A stretch of 54,866 nucleotides of DNA from a bacterium (GTDB taxonomy: Bacteria > Cyanobacteriota > Vampirovibrionia > Gastranaerophilales > Gastranaerophilaceae). The stretch spans positions 1 to 54,866 of the forward strand of contig JAFXXK010000021.1 in the NCBI GenBank assembly GCA_017542305.1, given 5' to 3'. Under the pieces are notes generated by a model. The model worked only from the letters and a program-made list of their open reading frames with translations. It was not told the DNA's origin and ran no database searches. A program made the position numbers and the translations under genes. Shown one piece after another: positions 34,478 through 44,500 of this stretch. Every line of letters starts with the position of its first letter. The first letter of the stretch is position 1.

Positions 34478-35288
34478 AATCAAAATTCAATGCCCCGCAA
34501 AAATCAATTTAACTCTCAAAATAACAGGTAAACGTCCTGACGGTTTCCATAATCTGGAAAGTATTATGCAGACAATCAGTCTGTACGATTATCTGAATAT
34601 ATCTGTAAATCCGTCAGAAAAATCCGGAATTCTTTTATCGGGAAACAGTAACGAAATTCCTTATAACGAAAAAAATTTGGTCTATAAAGCAGCGAAACTT
34701 TTTTTAGATGAGTTTAAGCCTGATAGAAATTATGAAATAGATATTTATATTGATAAAAATATTCCTGTAGCGGCAGGACTTGCCGGCGGGAGTACGGATG
34801 CCGCAGGAACACTTTACGGATTAAACGAATTGTTTGAAAAACCTTTCAGTCGCGAAGAACTTCATTCTTTATGTGCGCAGCTCGGTTCGGATTTGAATTT
34901 TTGTCTTGAGGGAGGGGCTCAGCTTACGACAGGCAGGGGTGAGGTTTTAACTCGTGCCGAATACAAAGAGCATACAGTATCACTCATTAAGCCGATAAAT
35001 TTGGGAATAAGCGCAAAAGAAGCCTATACAAAATTTGCCCGAAAGCACAGTTTTAGTGATGAAAACAGAGATAAGTTTATCAACGATTTGGAATGGGCAA
35101 TAATCAATGATTATCCCGAATTACAAACAATTAAAAACAAATATCCGTTATCGGTTATGTCGGGTTCAGGTTCAACTTATTTTATATTAGGTCATACCTT
35201 TGAGCAAATGACGGATTATTGGGTTATGAATAACCTCAAAACAACGACAAAAGGTGTTATTGCGGTTGAACCGCAGAATCTTCCGTAA
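34470..35288 (+). CDS. ispE: 4-diphosphocytidyl-2-C-methyl-D-erythritol kinase
   Basis: IspE phosphorylates CDP-methylerythritol in the non-mevalonate isoprenoid pathway; the products feed undecaprenyl carriers used by envelope glycosylation. The 272 residues show CPAKINLTLKI at the N-terminus, the GHMP ATP loop PVAAGLAGGSTDAAGTL, LGSDLNFCLEGG, and the C-terminal SVMSGSGSTYF. It overlaps rsmA by eight bases. Its last 32 bases overlap the 3' end of the convergent Na/Pi cotransporter gene, so the two messages would be complementary there. No terminator is seen between them. Confidence 0.96.
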   Translation: MHEIKIQCPAKINLTLKITGKRPDGFHNLESIMQTISLYDYLNISVNPSEKSGILLSGNSNEIPYNEKNLVYKAAKLFLDEFKPDRNYEIDIYIDKNIPVAAGLAGGSTDAAGTLYGLNELFEKPFSREELHSLCAQLGSDLNFCLEGGAQLTTGRGEVLTRAEYKEHTVSLIKPINLGISAKEAYTKFARKHSFSDENRDKFINDLEWAIINDYPELQTIKNKYPLSVMSGSGSTYFILGHTFEQMTDYWVMNNLKTTTKGVIAVEPQNLP

Positions 35289-37044
35289 TTTTCTTTTCAA
35301 CACGGTATCTTGACTTGTAATCTTTATAACGTGTTTTAAATTCCAAATCTTCGTCTTTGTTTCTGTGGTTGTATTCGTGTTTATCCAAGGTCGTGTCGTA
35401 AAGCTGAATTACGCTTGTTGCAATATTTCCGGCATGAGCCGCTATTCTTCTGAAATCATTTAACAAATCAGAGAACAGGAAGCTGACTTCAGCGCAGCAT
35501 TGACCGTCTTTGAGACGCTGGATATGGTTGTTTTTGGCACGTCTTACACCTTTTTTAATAACGGCTTCAAGCGGTTCAACTTTTTGTGCCAATTCCATAT
35601 CATCATTTTTATATGCCTGGAATGACATATCAAAAATTTCAGATACCGCATTAACGATAATTTTAAGTTCCTCTATGGCTTCCGGTGAAAGCTTCTTTTC
35701 CATATCTTTGAGTTTTTCGGCTACTTTAAGTATATGTACGCAATGGTCGCCCATTCTTTCAATATCCCCGATAGCGAGAAGTATATGAGAAATTTTATTA
35801 CTGTCCTCTTCGTTCAAATCTTTACCTGACAGTTTGAGTAAAAATGCACCGAGCTTATCTTCATATTTATCGATGGTTGTTTCATTTTCGTTAATTTGAT
35901 CTGCTTTTTTATGATGGTAACTTTTCAGCATTTTAGAAGAACTGATATAGTTATAATGTACCAGTTCCGCCATATCTATGGTTTTTCTGAAACATTCAGA
36001 AATAGCCAAAGATGGCGAAAGCAACAGTCTATCATCCAAAAATACAACTTTTTCTGATTCTGTTTGTTTATCCGGAATGAATTTTATTGTAAGTTTTTCA
36101 ATAAGTTTTATAAACGGGAACAGCATTAATGCCGTAAAAACGTTATATATTGTATGGAATACGGCAATCCCAAAAGGAGAAATAGATGTTGATAAAAATT
36201 TAAATCTAAAAATAAGGTTTAATATTATAAACAGAGGTAAACAAATACCAACACTTAATATATTATAAACAATATGGATTCCTGCAACACGTTTTGCGTT
36301 TGTTGATACTCCGATACTAGCTAATATTGCTGAAATACATGTACCCAAGTTTTGACCTAAAATAATCGGTATAGCAACACCCCACGAAACCCCGCCGCCT
36401 ATTGATAATGCCTGCAAAATACCAATGGAAGCTGATGAGCTTTGGATTATAGCCGTCAAAATCAGACCGACCATGAACCCTAAAAACGGGTTTTTAAATG
36501 CAATCATCAAGTTTTGAAATTCAGGCATTGAAGCCAACGGTGACATTGCACCTGCCATAAGCTCCATACCGTACATCAGAATTGCAAAACCTATAAGAAC
36601 TGAGCCGACACTTTTTCTTTTGTTGCTCTTAGATCTCATAATCATAATGATTCCAATAAAAGCAAGTATTGGCGCAAAGGTTTCAGGTTTAAGCATTTTT
36701 AAGATACTTCCTGCACTTTCCTGAATGCCCGTTAAACTTAACAACCAGGCAGTAATTGTTGTACCGAGGTTAGCCCCGATAATTACGCTGACAGTTTGTG
36801 ACAACTGCATAATACCTGAATTTACCAGCCCAATTAACATAACCGTTACGGCTGAGGATGACTGAATTACTGCAGTAATTCCCGCACCCAAAACGAAGCT
36901 CTTTAAGGGATTTGAGGTCATTTTCTTCAGCAGTTTTTCCAGTCTGCCGCCGGCAACTTTTTCAAGTCCCGAGGACATAATAGAAATACCGTAAAGGAAA
37001 AATGCTAACCCGCCTATGAGTGTTATTAATGAATATATATCCAT
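35257..37044 (-). CDS. Na/Pi cotransporter family protein with C-terminal PhoU domain
   Basis: The 595-residue protein has an N-terminal membrane domain of about eight to nine helices. It contains the inverted-repeat signatures GITAVIQSSSAVTVMLIGL and ILTAIIQSSSASIGILQAL; the paired QSSS motifs mark the NptA/PF02690 family. From about residue 340 the protein is helical and PhoU-like, with acidic metal-binding type segments (LLAIGDIERMGDHCVHILK). It should couple phosphate movement to sodium, perhaps for export or homeostasis. Direction is uncertain in bacterial members. AAGGA precedes the ATG, and a TATAAT lies at 37096-37091. It is one of three sodium-linked membrane systems here. Confidence 0.92.
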   Translation of the reverse strand: MDIYSLITLIGGLAFFLYGISIMSSGLEKVAGGRLEKLLKKMTSNPLKSFVLGAGITAVIQSSSAVTVMLIGLVNSGIMQLSQTVSVIIGANLGTTITAWLLSLTGIQESAGSILKMLKPETFAPILAFIGIIMIMRSKSNKRKSVGSVLIGFAILMYGMELMAGAMSPLASMPEFQNLMIAFKNPFLGFMVGLILTAIIQSSSASIGILQALSIGGGVSWGVAIPIILGQNLGTCISAILASIGVSTNAKRVAGIHIVYNILSVGICLPLFIILNLIFRFKFLSTSISPFGIAVFHTIYNVFTALMLFPFIKLIEKLTIKFIPDKQTESEKVVFLDDRLLLSPSLAISECFRKTIDMAELVHYNYISSSKMLKSYHHKKADQINENETTIDKYEDKLGAFLLKLSGKDLNEEDSNKISHILLAIGDIERMGDHCVHILKVAEKLKDMEKKLSPEAIEELKIIVNAVSEIFDMSFQAYKNDDMELAQKVEPLEAVIKKGVRRAKNNHIQRLKDGQCCAEVSFLFSDLLNDFRRIAAHAGNIATSVIQLYDTTLDKHEYNHRNKDEDLEFKTRYKDYKSRYRVEKKITEDSAVQPQ

Positions 37045-37141
37045 ACTATTCCTTACATGACTATTTCTTTTTTATACACAGATATATCGTATTATAAAAA
37101 AACTGTTTTATCAACAAAAATACTTTTATTTTAGATAATAC

Positions 37142-37172
37142 TTGACATAAGTATATTACTCCATGGTAGAAT
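37142..37172 (+). promoter_or_regulatory. Promoter of the flavodoxin gene
   Basis: A perfect TTGACA (37142-37147) is followed after 19 bases by TGGTAGAAT (extended -10, hexamer 37167-37172). The leader contains AAGGAG seven bases before the ATG. The long spacer is typical of activator-dependent promoters, but no regulator gene is adjacent. Confidence 0.55.
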
Positions 37173-37201
37173 TATTATGTGTTGAAATAAGGAGTATCTA
37201 T

Positions 37202-37687
37202 ATGAGCAAAAATTTAGTAGCATATTTTTCAGCGACCGGTATTACTAAAGGAGTAGCTGAAAACTTGGCTAAAGCAGCAAATGCCGATTTGTATGAAATT
37301 AAACCGTTAGTGCCGTATTCTGAAGCTGACCTCAATTGGATGGATAAAACCGCCAGAAGCACAATAGAAATGAAAGACAGAAACTCTCGTCCGGAAATCG
37401 TTGATGACAAATTGTCCGTTGACAAATACGATACAATATATCTTGGATTTCCGATATGGTGGTATTATGCCCCAACTATTATAAACACTTTTCTCGAAAA
37501 ACATGATTTCTCAAACAAGAAAATTATTCTGTTTGCAACCTCCGGAGGAAGCCGTTTTGGCGGTGCCGTTATAAACTTGAAGAACAGTGTCTCAGAAACA
37601 ACGGAAATCATTGAGGGAGAGATTTTCAACGAACATCCGACCGTCGAAGATTTAAAGGATTGGCTGAAACTGGCTGTAAAACAATAA
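37202..37687 (+). CDS. Flavodoxin-family protein
   Basis: The 161-residue cytosolic FMN protein starts MSKNLVAYFSATGITKGVAE. The phosphate-binding loop FSATGITKG is at residues 9-17. The isoalloxazine loops are LGFPIWWYYAPTI and FATSGGSRFGG. It is of the short flavodoxin_4-type and probably carries electrons or reduces small substrates. An in-frame start at 37163 is rejected because it lies over the -10 box, and AAGGAG supports the ATG at 37202. It is a single gene between the convergent/divergent Na/Pi gene and pilT. No hairpin terminator was found after it. Confidence 0.9.
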   Translation: MSKNLVAYFSATGITKGVAENLAKAANADLYEIKPLVPYSEADLNWMDKTARSTIEMKDRNSRPEIVDDKLSVDKYDTIYLGFPIWWYYAPTIINTFLEKHDFSNKKIILFATSGGSRFGGAVINLKNSVSETTEIIEGEIFNEHPTVEDLKDWLKLAVKQ

Positions 37688-37713
37688 TAAAATGTATTTT
37701 TTACAATTTAATG

Positions 37714-37742
37714 TTTACAAAATCCGAGAAATTTGTTATCAT
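37714..37742 (+). promoter_or_regulatory. Promoter of pilT
   Basis: TTTACA, a 17-base spacer and TATCAT give a leader of about 50 bases that ends with GGAGG next to the pilT start. Confidence 0.5.
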
Positions 37743-37797
37743 ATAAACATTACAATGAAGAAGAGAGTTTATTTAAAGAAAGAAATATGGAGGCAAT

Positions 37798-38895
37798 ATG
37801 GCAATGTTCGACGTTAATGAGTTTTTAAAAAAAGCCGTTGAATCCGGTGCTTCTGATATCCACTTAAAAGTAGATCAGCCACCGATGATACGACGCAACG
37901 GATTAATTTTAAAATCCAAGTTACCGCCACTTACAAAAGAAATAATGAATGATATTATTACACTGATTACGCCTTACTTTTTCCGTTCAAAAATCGGTTC
38001 GGAAACTGATATGGACTTTTCTTATCACATCAAAGATGTATCAAGATTCAGGGTTAACGTATCACAATCAATGTACACTCCAAATATAGTTTTCCGTAAG
38101 ATTCCTTACGAAATTGAAAAACTTGAAGATTTGGGGTTACCAGGCACATTAAGACAATTTGCAGAATACAATAACGGTCTTGTTTTGGTTACAGGTCCTA
38201 CAGGTACAGGTAAATCAACAACATTATCATCTTTGATTGATTATATTAACGGTAAATACCAAAAACACATTATTACAATTGAAGACCCTGTTGAATTTGT
38301 ATTTAGCGATAAATTATGTAAAGTATCACAACGTCAGGTAGGTATTGATACTCCGACATTTGCATCAGGTATCAAATACGCATTACGTCAGGACCCTGAT
38401 GTTATATTCGTAGGTGAAATCCGTGACCTGGATACTCTTGATGCAGCATTAAAAGCTGCAGAAACAGGTCACCTTGTATTTGCAACACTTCACACAAACG
38501 ATGCTGTTCAAACCCTATACAGAATCATTAATATGTATGATCCGGGTGTAAGAGAACAAATCAGAAGACAAATTGCTCAAACTTTAAGAGGAACAATTGC
38601 ACAAAAACTTGTCAGAACAGCTGACGGTAACAGCAGAAGACCTGCTCTTGAAGTTCTTGTTGTTACATCTACAGTTAAAGATTTAATCATTAAAAACCAA
38701 ATTGAAGATATCTATGAATATATCAATAAAGGCGGATATGATAACATGATTACGATGAACAGCTCATTAATTAATCTTGTTGATGCCGGATTAATTACCC
38801 GTGAAATCGCTCTTGAAGCTTCAGATAACAGAACTGAAATGGAACAATACTTCAGAGGGGTATACAGAGGTACCAAAAACGGAGATGATGATTAA
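37798..38895 (+). CDS. pilT: Twitching motility ATPase PilT
   Basis: PilT is the hexameric ATPase that retracts type IV pili at the inner-membrane base. The 365 residues contain GASDIHLKVDQPPMIRRNG at the N-terminus and Walker A GPTGTGKSTT with Lys139. They also contain the Asp box ITIEDPVEFVF, Walker B DVIFVGEIRD, the His box HLVFATLHTNDA and the AQTLRGTIAQKLV arginine region. Length matches PilT (about 345-370) rather than PilB. GGAGG lies four bases before ATG 37798 and ten before the in-frame ATG 37804, so either may be used. No other pilus gene is in the window. A strong terminator follows. Confidence 0.95.
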   Translation: MAMFDVNEFLKKAVESGASDIHLKVDQPPMIRRNGLILKSKLPPLTKEIMNDIITLITPYFFRSKIGSETDMDFSYHIKDVSRFRVNVSQSMYTPNIVFRKIPYEIEKLEDLGLPGTLRQFAEYNNGLVLVTGPTGTGKSTTLSSLIDYINGKYQKHIITIEDPVEFVFSDKLCKVSQRQVGIDTPTFASGIKYALRQDPDVIFVGEIRDLDTLDAALKAAETGHLVFATLHTNDAVQTLYRIINMYDPGVREQIRRQIAQTLRGTIAQKLVRTADGNSRRPALEVLVVTSTVKDLIIKNQIEDIYEYINKGGYDNMITMNSSLINLVDAGLITREIALEASDNRTEMEQYFRGVYRGTKNGDDD

Positions 38896-38916
38896 TTCGC
38901 AAACATTCAGAACTGG

Positions 38917-38945
38917 AAAAAGACCGATATTAAATCGGTCTTTTT
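38917..38945 (+). terminator. Terminator of pilT
   Basis: AAAAA, stem GACCGAT / ATCGGTC with loop ATTAA, then TTTTT, 22 bases after the stop. A and T runs on both sides would let it act in either direction. Confidence 0.87.
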
Positions 38946-38982
38946 CGTTAAAATTATCTTTTAAATAATAAGAAAGTCAAAC

Positions 38983-40260
38983 ATGCAAGGTAACAAAATA
39001 AAAATTTTACATTTAAGCAGGAGTTTTTCAAACATTTCCGGTGCGGCACTTATTGCAAATAATACCTACAGATTATTTAATAATGATGAATTTGAAAGTG
39101 AAGTTTTTTCGCAGGCTAGTGATAATGATGACGAATTCAGATACCGTGAATATTTTGTAAAATCAAACTATACAGGGACATCTCTTGATAAATTCCTGTA
39201 TTTTTATAATTGGACCGGCAAAAAGAACATTGAACCTGTACTGGATGATTTCAAACCCGACATAATCCATATTCACGATATGAGTACTACATATATGTCC
39301 TGGTTTGTATTAAAACCATGCCTGAAAAGAAACATTCCGACAGTTATGACATTACACGATTGTTCTTTCATTTGCCCATGCGTAACATTTACGCATGGTA
39401 ATGGTAAGAAATGTAAAAAAATACTGTGCAAAGGCTATAACAAAGTTTACTGCATGTTATACAGATGTTTTTCTAACAATATATTTTTAAGTTCAGCAAT
39501 GTCCTTATTAAGTTTTATCCCGCAATTAGCAGGCTTTGATAAAGCAATTTCTATGTACATAACACCGTCAGAAGCGTTAAAAAAGTTAATTGCAGAAAAG
39601 CATAACCACATAACTGCAGATAAAATCGTTACAATAAATAACTATTTAGTAAATGATGAAATTAAAAATACACAACCAAATTATAACAATAACGGATATT
39701 TTTTATATATCGGGCGTTTAGATATTACCGTAAAAGGATTGGATACTCTGCTTCAGGCAATGAAAGATTTACCCGGAGATATAAATCTGCGCATTATAGG
39801 AAAAGAAGAACATAAAGGACAAGAAGAAATTTTAAAACAATACGCAAAAGAAAACCATTTAGATAATGTAAAATTTTGTGGATTTAAAAACCGGAAAGAA
39901 ATAAAAGAAGAATATCAAAATTGTATTGCTTCAATACTGCCAAGTACCGCTTTTGAATCGTTTGGATTAACAACAATTGAAGCCGCAATTAACGGTAAAC
40001 CTTCAATTGCTTCTAATATTGGCGGAATTCCCGAAATCGTAGAACATAATAAAACCGGTTTACTGTTTGAACCAAGAAATACAGAACAATTAAAAGAATG
40101 TATTTTAACATATTGGAACAATCCGGATTTGGTAAAAGAACACGGAGAAAATGCATATAAAAAAGCGATTGAAAAATATACAGAAGAGAGATATTATAAA
40201 GAAACGGCAAATATGTACCGAATGGTATTAGCTAAAAAGAAAAATTATGGAAAAGCATAA
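38983..40260 (+). CDS. GT4-family glycosyltransferase
   Basis: The 425-residue cytosolic enzyme has the two Rossmann domains of GT-B enzymes. The N-terminal half has ILHLSRSFSNISGAALIAN and DIIHIHDMS, plus a cysteine-rich insert CKKILCKGYNKVYCMLYRC, a feature seen in some GT4 proteins. The C-terminal half has YIGRLDITVKGLDTLL and the donor-binding FESFGLTTIEAAINGKPSIA (E-x7-E). It should add a sugar from a nucleotide donor to a lipid-linked glycan. It overlaps the flippase gene by 14 bases, so the two work in the same polysaccharide pathway. No strong ribosome site precedes the ATG. Confidence 0.93.
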   Translation: MQGNKIKILHLSRSFSNISGAALIANNTYRLFNNDEFESEVFSQASDNDDEFRYREYFVKSNYTGTSLDKFLYFYNWTGKKNIEPVLDDFKPDIIHIHDMSTTYMSWFVLKPCLKRNIPTVMTLHDCSFICPCVTFTHGNGKKCKKILCKGYNKVYCMLYRCFSNNIFLSSAMSLLSFIPQLAGFDKAISMYITPSEALKKLIAEKHNHITADKIVTINNYLVNDEIKNTQPNYNNNGYFLYIGRLDITVKGLDTLLQAMKDLPGDINLRIIGKEEHKGQEEILKQYAKENHLDNVKFCGFKNRKEIKEEYQNCIASILPSTAFESFGLTTIEAAINGKPSIASNIGGIPEIVEHNKTGLLFEPRNTEQLKECILTYWNNPDLVKEHGENAYKKAIEKYTEERYYKETANMYRMVLAKKKNYGKA

Positions 40261-41482
40261 AAAGACATTACTTGAAAATTTTTTATCATTAAGCGCCTGG
40301 CAAGCGGTGAATTATATCATTCCGCTTATAACTTTACCTTACCAATCAAGAGTTTTAGGAGTAGAGAAATTCGGACTTGTTTATTTTGCAATTGCATTTA
40401 CTGTTTATTTTTTAGTATTAACTGACTTTGGTTTTGATTTATCTGCCACAAGAGAAATTGCAGTAAAAAGACATAATAAAAAAATCATATCCAACATATT
40501 CAGTTCTGTTTTAACCATAAAATTGTTATTAGTCATTTTGAGTTATATTATTTTGGTAATTACAACAATATTTATACCCAAAATTCATGATAATTGGTTA
40601 TTATTCCATGTATCCTTTATTACGGTAATAGGGTATGCGCTATACCCCGGATGGTATTTTCAGGGGCTTGAAAAAATGAAATATGTTTCAAGTATAAATA
40701 TTCTAGCAAAATTAGTTTTTCTTTTTTCTATATTTATATTTGTAAAAAGCGAAAGCGATTACATAATGGTACCGTTATTATACTCATTAGGATACCTGGC
40801 ATCCGGAATTATAGGAATATATTTTTCAATAAAACATCTCGGAGCAAAATTTTATATACCAAAATTAAAATCGCTAAAAAAACAATTTAAGTACAGTTCA
40901 AACTTCTTTTTATCGGGAGTATCCTCAGTTTTGATAACAAATACCAATTCATTTTGTCTGGGCTTAACCGGCTCAAATATAATCGTCGGCTACTATGTCG
41001 CAGCCGAAAAAATCTATCTTGCAATGCAGGGTTTATCCCAACCTCTGAACAATTCCCTGTATCCTTTTGTTGCAAAAAATCGTGATATTAAATTGTATAA
41101 AAAGATTTTTTATATCGCTTGTTTGTTAAATGTATTAGCATGCGCAATAATATTTTTACTTTCCAAATATATAATTACTATAGTTTATGGGCAGCAGATG
41201 CTCCCCGCCTACAACATATTAAAAATCTTCTGCGTAATTATTTTATTTGAATTTCCTTCTTTTTTAATTGGTTATCCATTAATTGGGGCAATGGGCTATA
41301 CAAAAGAAGTGAATAAAAGTGTCATTTACAGTGCGCTGTTCCACCTGACCGGATTATGTATTTTATATTTCACCGGGAATTTAAATTTGAATAATGTTTC
41401 ATATTTAATCGGATTTTCGGCTGCAATAACCTTATTATACAGATTAAGAATAATAATAAAATATAATTTATGGAATAACTAA
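40247..41482 (+). CDS. Wzx-like polysaccharide flippase
   Basis: The 411-residue integral membrane protein has about twelve helices. It begins LSAWQAVNYIIPLITLPYQS, then RVLGVEKFGLVYFAIAF, the conserved N-terminus of Wzx/RfbX-type (Polysacc_synt) flippases. These move undecaprenyl-linked oligosaccharide units from the cytosolic to the periplasmic face. It overlaps the upstream GT4 gene, supporting a shared pathway. The gene ends 28 bases before the convergent autotransporter gene. I found no hairpin between them, so transcripts may run into each other. Confidence 0.93.
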   Translation: MEKHKKTLLENFLSLSAWQAVNYIIPLITLPYQSRVLGVEKFGLVYFAIAFTVYFLVLTDFGFDLSATREIAVKRHNKKIISNIFSSVLTIKLLLVILSYIILVITTIFIPKIHDNWLLFHVSFITVIGYALYPGWYFQGLEKMKYVSSINILAKLVFLFSIFIFVKSESDYIMVPLLYSLGYLASGIIGIYFSIKHLGAKFYIPKLKSLKKQFKYSSNFFLSGVSSVLITNTNSFCLGLTGSNIIVGYYVAAEKIYLAMQGLSQPLNNSLYPFVAKNRDIKLYKKIFYIACLLNVLACAIIFLLSKYIITIVYGQQMLPAYNILKIFCVIILFEFPSFLIGYPLIGAMGYTKEVNKSVIYSALFHLTGLCILYFTGNLNLNNVSYLIGFSAAITLLYRLRIIIKYNLWNN

Positions 41483-41510
41483 ACAGGCAGCCTATCAAGC
41501 ATCAGTTTTA

Positions 41511-44500
41511 TTAATACAAATTCGTTTTACTGAGGGCTTTATTATTTTTAGCTCTTATTGTTGATTCGAGATGCTTCTTTTCATAATCTGTTAACTTCTT
41601 AATGACTTTTTTATCGCCATTTGTATGAACCGTCTGCTGCTTAGATGAAGATTGCATAAAGCTTAACAGTTTACTGAAAAATCCCTGTTTTTTATAGGTT
41701 TTCTTTACTACATTAGGCTGTTGTTCTGCCGATGTTTGTTTAACATATTTCTGAGTTTTAACCGAAGAATTATCATATCCCGAAATTTTGGATTTATCAG
41801 GCTGCGAATTTTCATGATAATCTTTTCCGAGAGTCCATCTGAAACCTGCAGACAAAGCTACACCGTTTCTTCCGCCGTTTCTTACCATTGCCTGTAAGTA
41901 ACCTGTAAACCTTTCAGCCCAAGAACGCTGAACACCTACACCATACTGAACATAAGCTCTGTTGGATAACTGCGGCAATTTTACATCATTTGCGGTTATG
42001 GTTCTGTTGCCAACACCTATATTATACACCATACCTACACTTGCATATGGCTGCCAGCCGCTCTTTGTGTTACCTATAACTTTCAGTTCAGGCATAATCT
42101 GTATTGAGCTGTATGGATCAGATTCGATTTTTGCACCTGCAGAATTTCTGTAATCAAATGTATTTACAAACGTATAACCTACAAGTAATGTCGGTTGAAC
42201 GATTAATCTGCCGCCTTTGATTTCCCAATTATAACCTGTCTTGTTTGCAACACCGGCATTAATCATACCGAAATGATCTGTTCCGTATGGAGTTGAAGCT
42301 TCAACTCCGCTGCCGCCTGTAGATGCTGTGATACCGGTAAAGAAGTTACCTTTGTATGCGGTTCCGGTTATACCTAAAGTACCGCCCTGCATATCCATGC
42401 TTATTCCGTCATAAGACATGTGGTTTCCGTTATAGCCGATGAATGCTGATAAAACACCTTTGAAGCCATGTCCTATGTTTACAAGCTCCGTATCTCCGCC
42501 AAAGAAGTTACCGTATGCAAAGCTGTTTACCTTTGGACCGTGTCCTAAGTGAACTGTTTCCCAAGATGTATAAGGTTTGTTCCACATTCCCTTATCAGTC
42601 AGCGGATTTTCCGGCTGCGGAACTACTGTAATATTGTTATCTTCGATTGCTACTTTATTGTAGTTTTCTGCGGATAATCTTTGAGAAGCTGCATATTTTG
42701 TGTAGCTGTTCATGTGGTAGAAACCATGCTGGAAAGCTTCCAATTGAGCATTATAACCGCCGACTTGAGCTGCTACAGCAGGTGCCATTACAGCAGGATT
42801 GAAATCGTTATATCCGTTACCTCTGCCTTCATATATTAAATAATTATCATTAATTTCACCTTTTAACCACCTGATAGGAGTTAAGATTTCAGGTAAATCC
42901 TGATTTTTAACCTGCAAGTTATTTTTTGCGATTTTTGTTGTATCACTCAGGTGAATTTTAATATAATCTTCCATCGTATTACCGCTTACACAAACTCTAT
43001 CTATCATAAATTTTGCACTACCCGTGTAATTACCGATAAATTTATCACTGCTTAATGTTGATAAATCAAAGTCTATACCATCAATACCCGTATTTTTAGC
43101 AACCAAAGTATTTCCTAGTTTATATGTTGTGAGCTTGCCGTTAACAACGTTTACTATATTACCGCCGTTTGCAATAAATCCGCCTTCTGAAATATCTTTA
43201 TTCTTACCGAATATCAGGTTTCCGTTGTTAAGAGATAATGTATTTCCGTATAAATTGTTATTTAAGGTAGTTGTACCATCACCGTCAAGATGAACTGTTC
43301 CGTTTCCTCTGATATTAACAAATGTTGAACCGCTTGTTGTGTAATGGATATTTCCTTTATTGAGAATATCATCTCCGACAAGACCCTTTAATGTCGTATT
43401 AATAACACCTGACTTTTTATTGTTTATACTGCCAACCAAAGTACCGTTTTTGGTATTATTAATTTCTCCTTCATTATTAATCAGATATGTAAGACGACCC
43501 GTATTATTTACCGTACCGGAATTATTTAGTACACCTGAAATCAAATTTCTGTTATCAATTGTACCGCTGTTATTAACCCTGCCGACAATATTTCCGCTAT
43601 TATCAATATTTCCGGCATTTTTCACTATTCCCATAATTTGGGCATTATTTATTATTTGACCGTTTTCACTGTTTGTAACTGTTGTATACGGACGATAATA
43701 AGCATTCCCAACTGTTCCGTTGTTTGTAAAAGTATCATTGTTGGTAATATTACCTTTCATATAATCATTATTAGTCATTGTATTATTATTGGTTATATTA
43801 CCGGACATATTACCATTGTTGGTTAAGACACCATCATTTACAATATTTTTGCCGGTACCGCCGACATTACCGTTATTATTTGTGAAATCTCCGTCAGATG
43901 TTACTGAAAGATTATTCGATATGTTTGCGCTGTCATTAATTACAGTACCGCTTATAACGGTTTCACCCTTACCTGTTATGTTGTTTACATTTGTACCTGC
44001 GGTAAATTTCAAAGTTCCGTCATTGGTTATCGCATTTCCGGTTGTCATAGTTATATTACCCGCATCGGTAATTAACGTTCCGCCTTCCTCGTTTGTGAGA
44101 TTTTCTGCGGAAATTGTACCATTTGCACCGTTATCCCAATTTGCACTATTGGTTAATGTAGTTGCCGAAACAGTTGCATTATTTGTTACATCACCGGCAC
44201 CTGTATTTGTCATTATTGCAGTTTCAATCAAATTATTGTTTATCAATTCTCCTGAATTTGCGACCGAATTATTGATTACGCTGCCGTCATTTACAAACAA
44301 AGAAGTACTTGTAATATCGCCTGTTATAATACCGCTTGCATAGTTTTCAAGAGTACCGTCATTTTGCGTATTACCATATATCGTACCGGTATTTGAAACC
44401 GTTGCTCCTGCAGCATTGGCAATTGCGCCTGTTATTGCACCTGCATTACCTATTACACCACCTTCATTATTGGTAATATCACCCTGAATATTGCCGCCTT

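Noticed and set aside
41483-41510. A terminator between the flippase and autotransporter genes
   Set aside because: No stem followed by a T run is visible in the 28-base gap or just inside either gene.
43789-44343. A long open frame on the plus strand (184 codons) opposite the autotransporter
   Set aside because: It mirrors the repeat-rich coding strand. Its translation is a Val/Pro/Leu-rich shadow with no start signal or family motif. Other plus-strand frames across 42-53 kb (for example 46531-46911) are the same.
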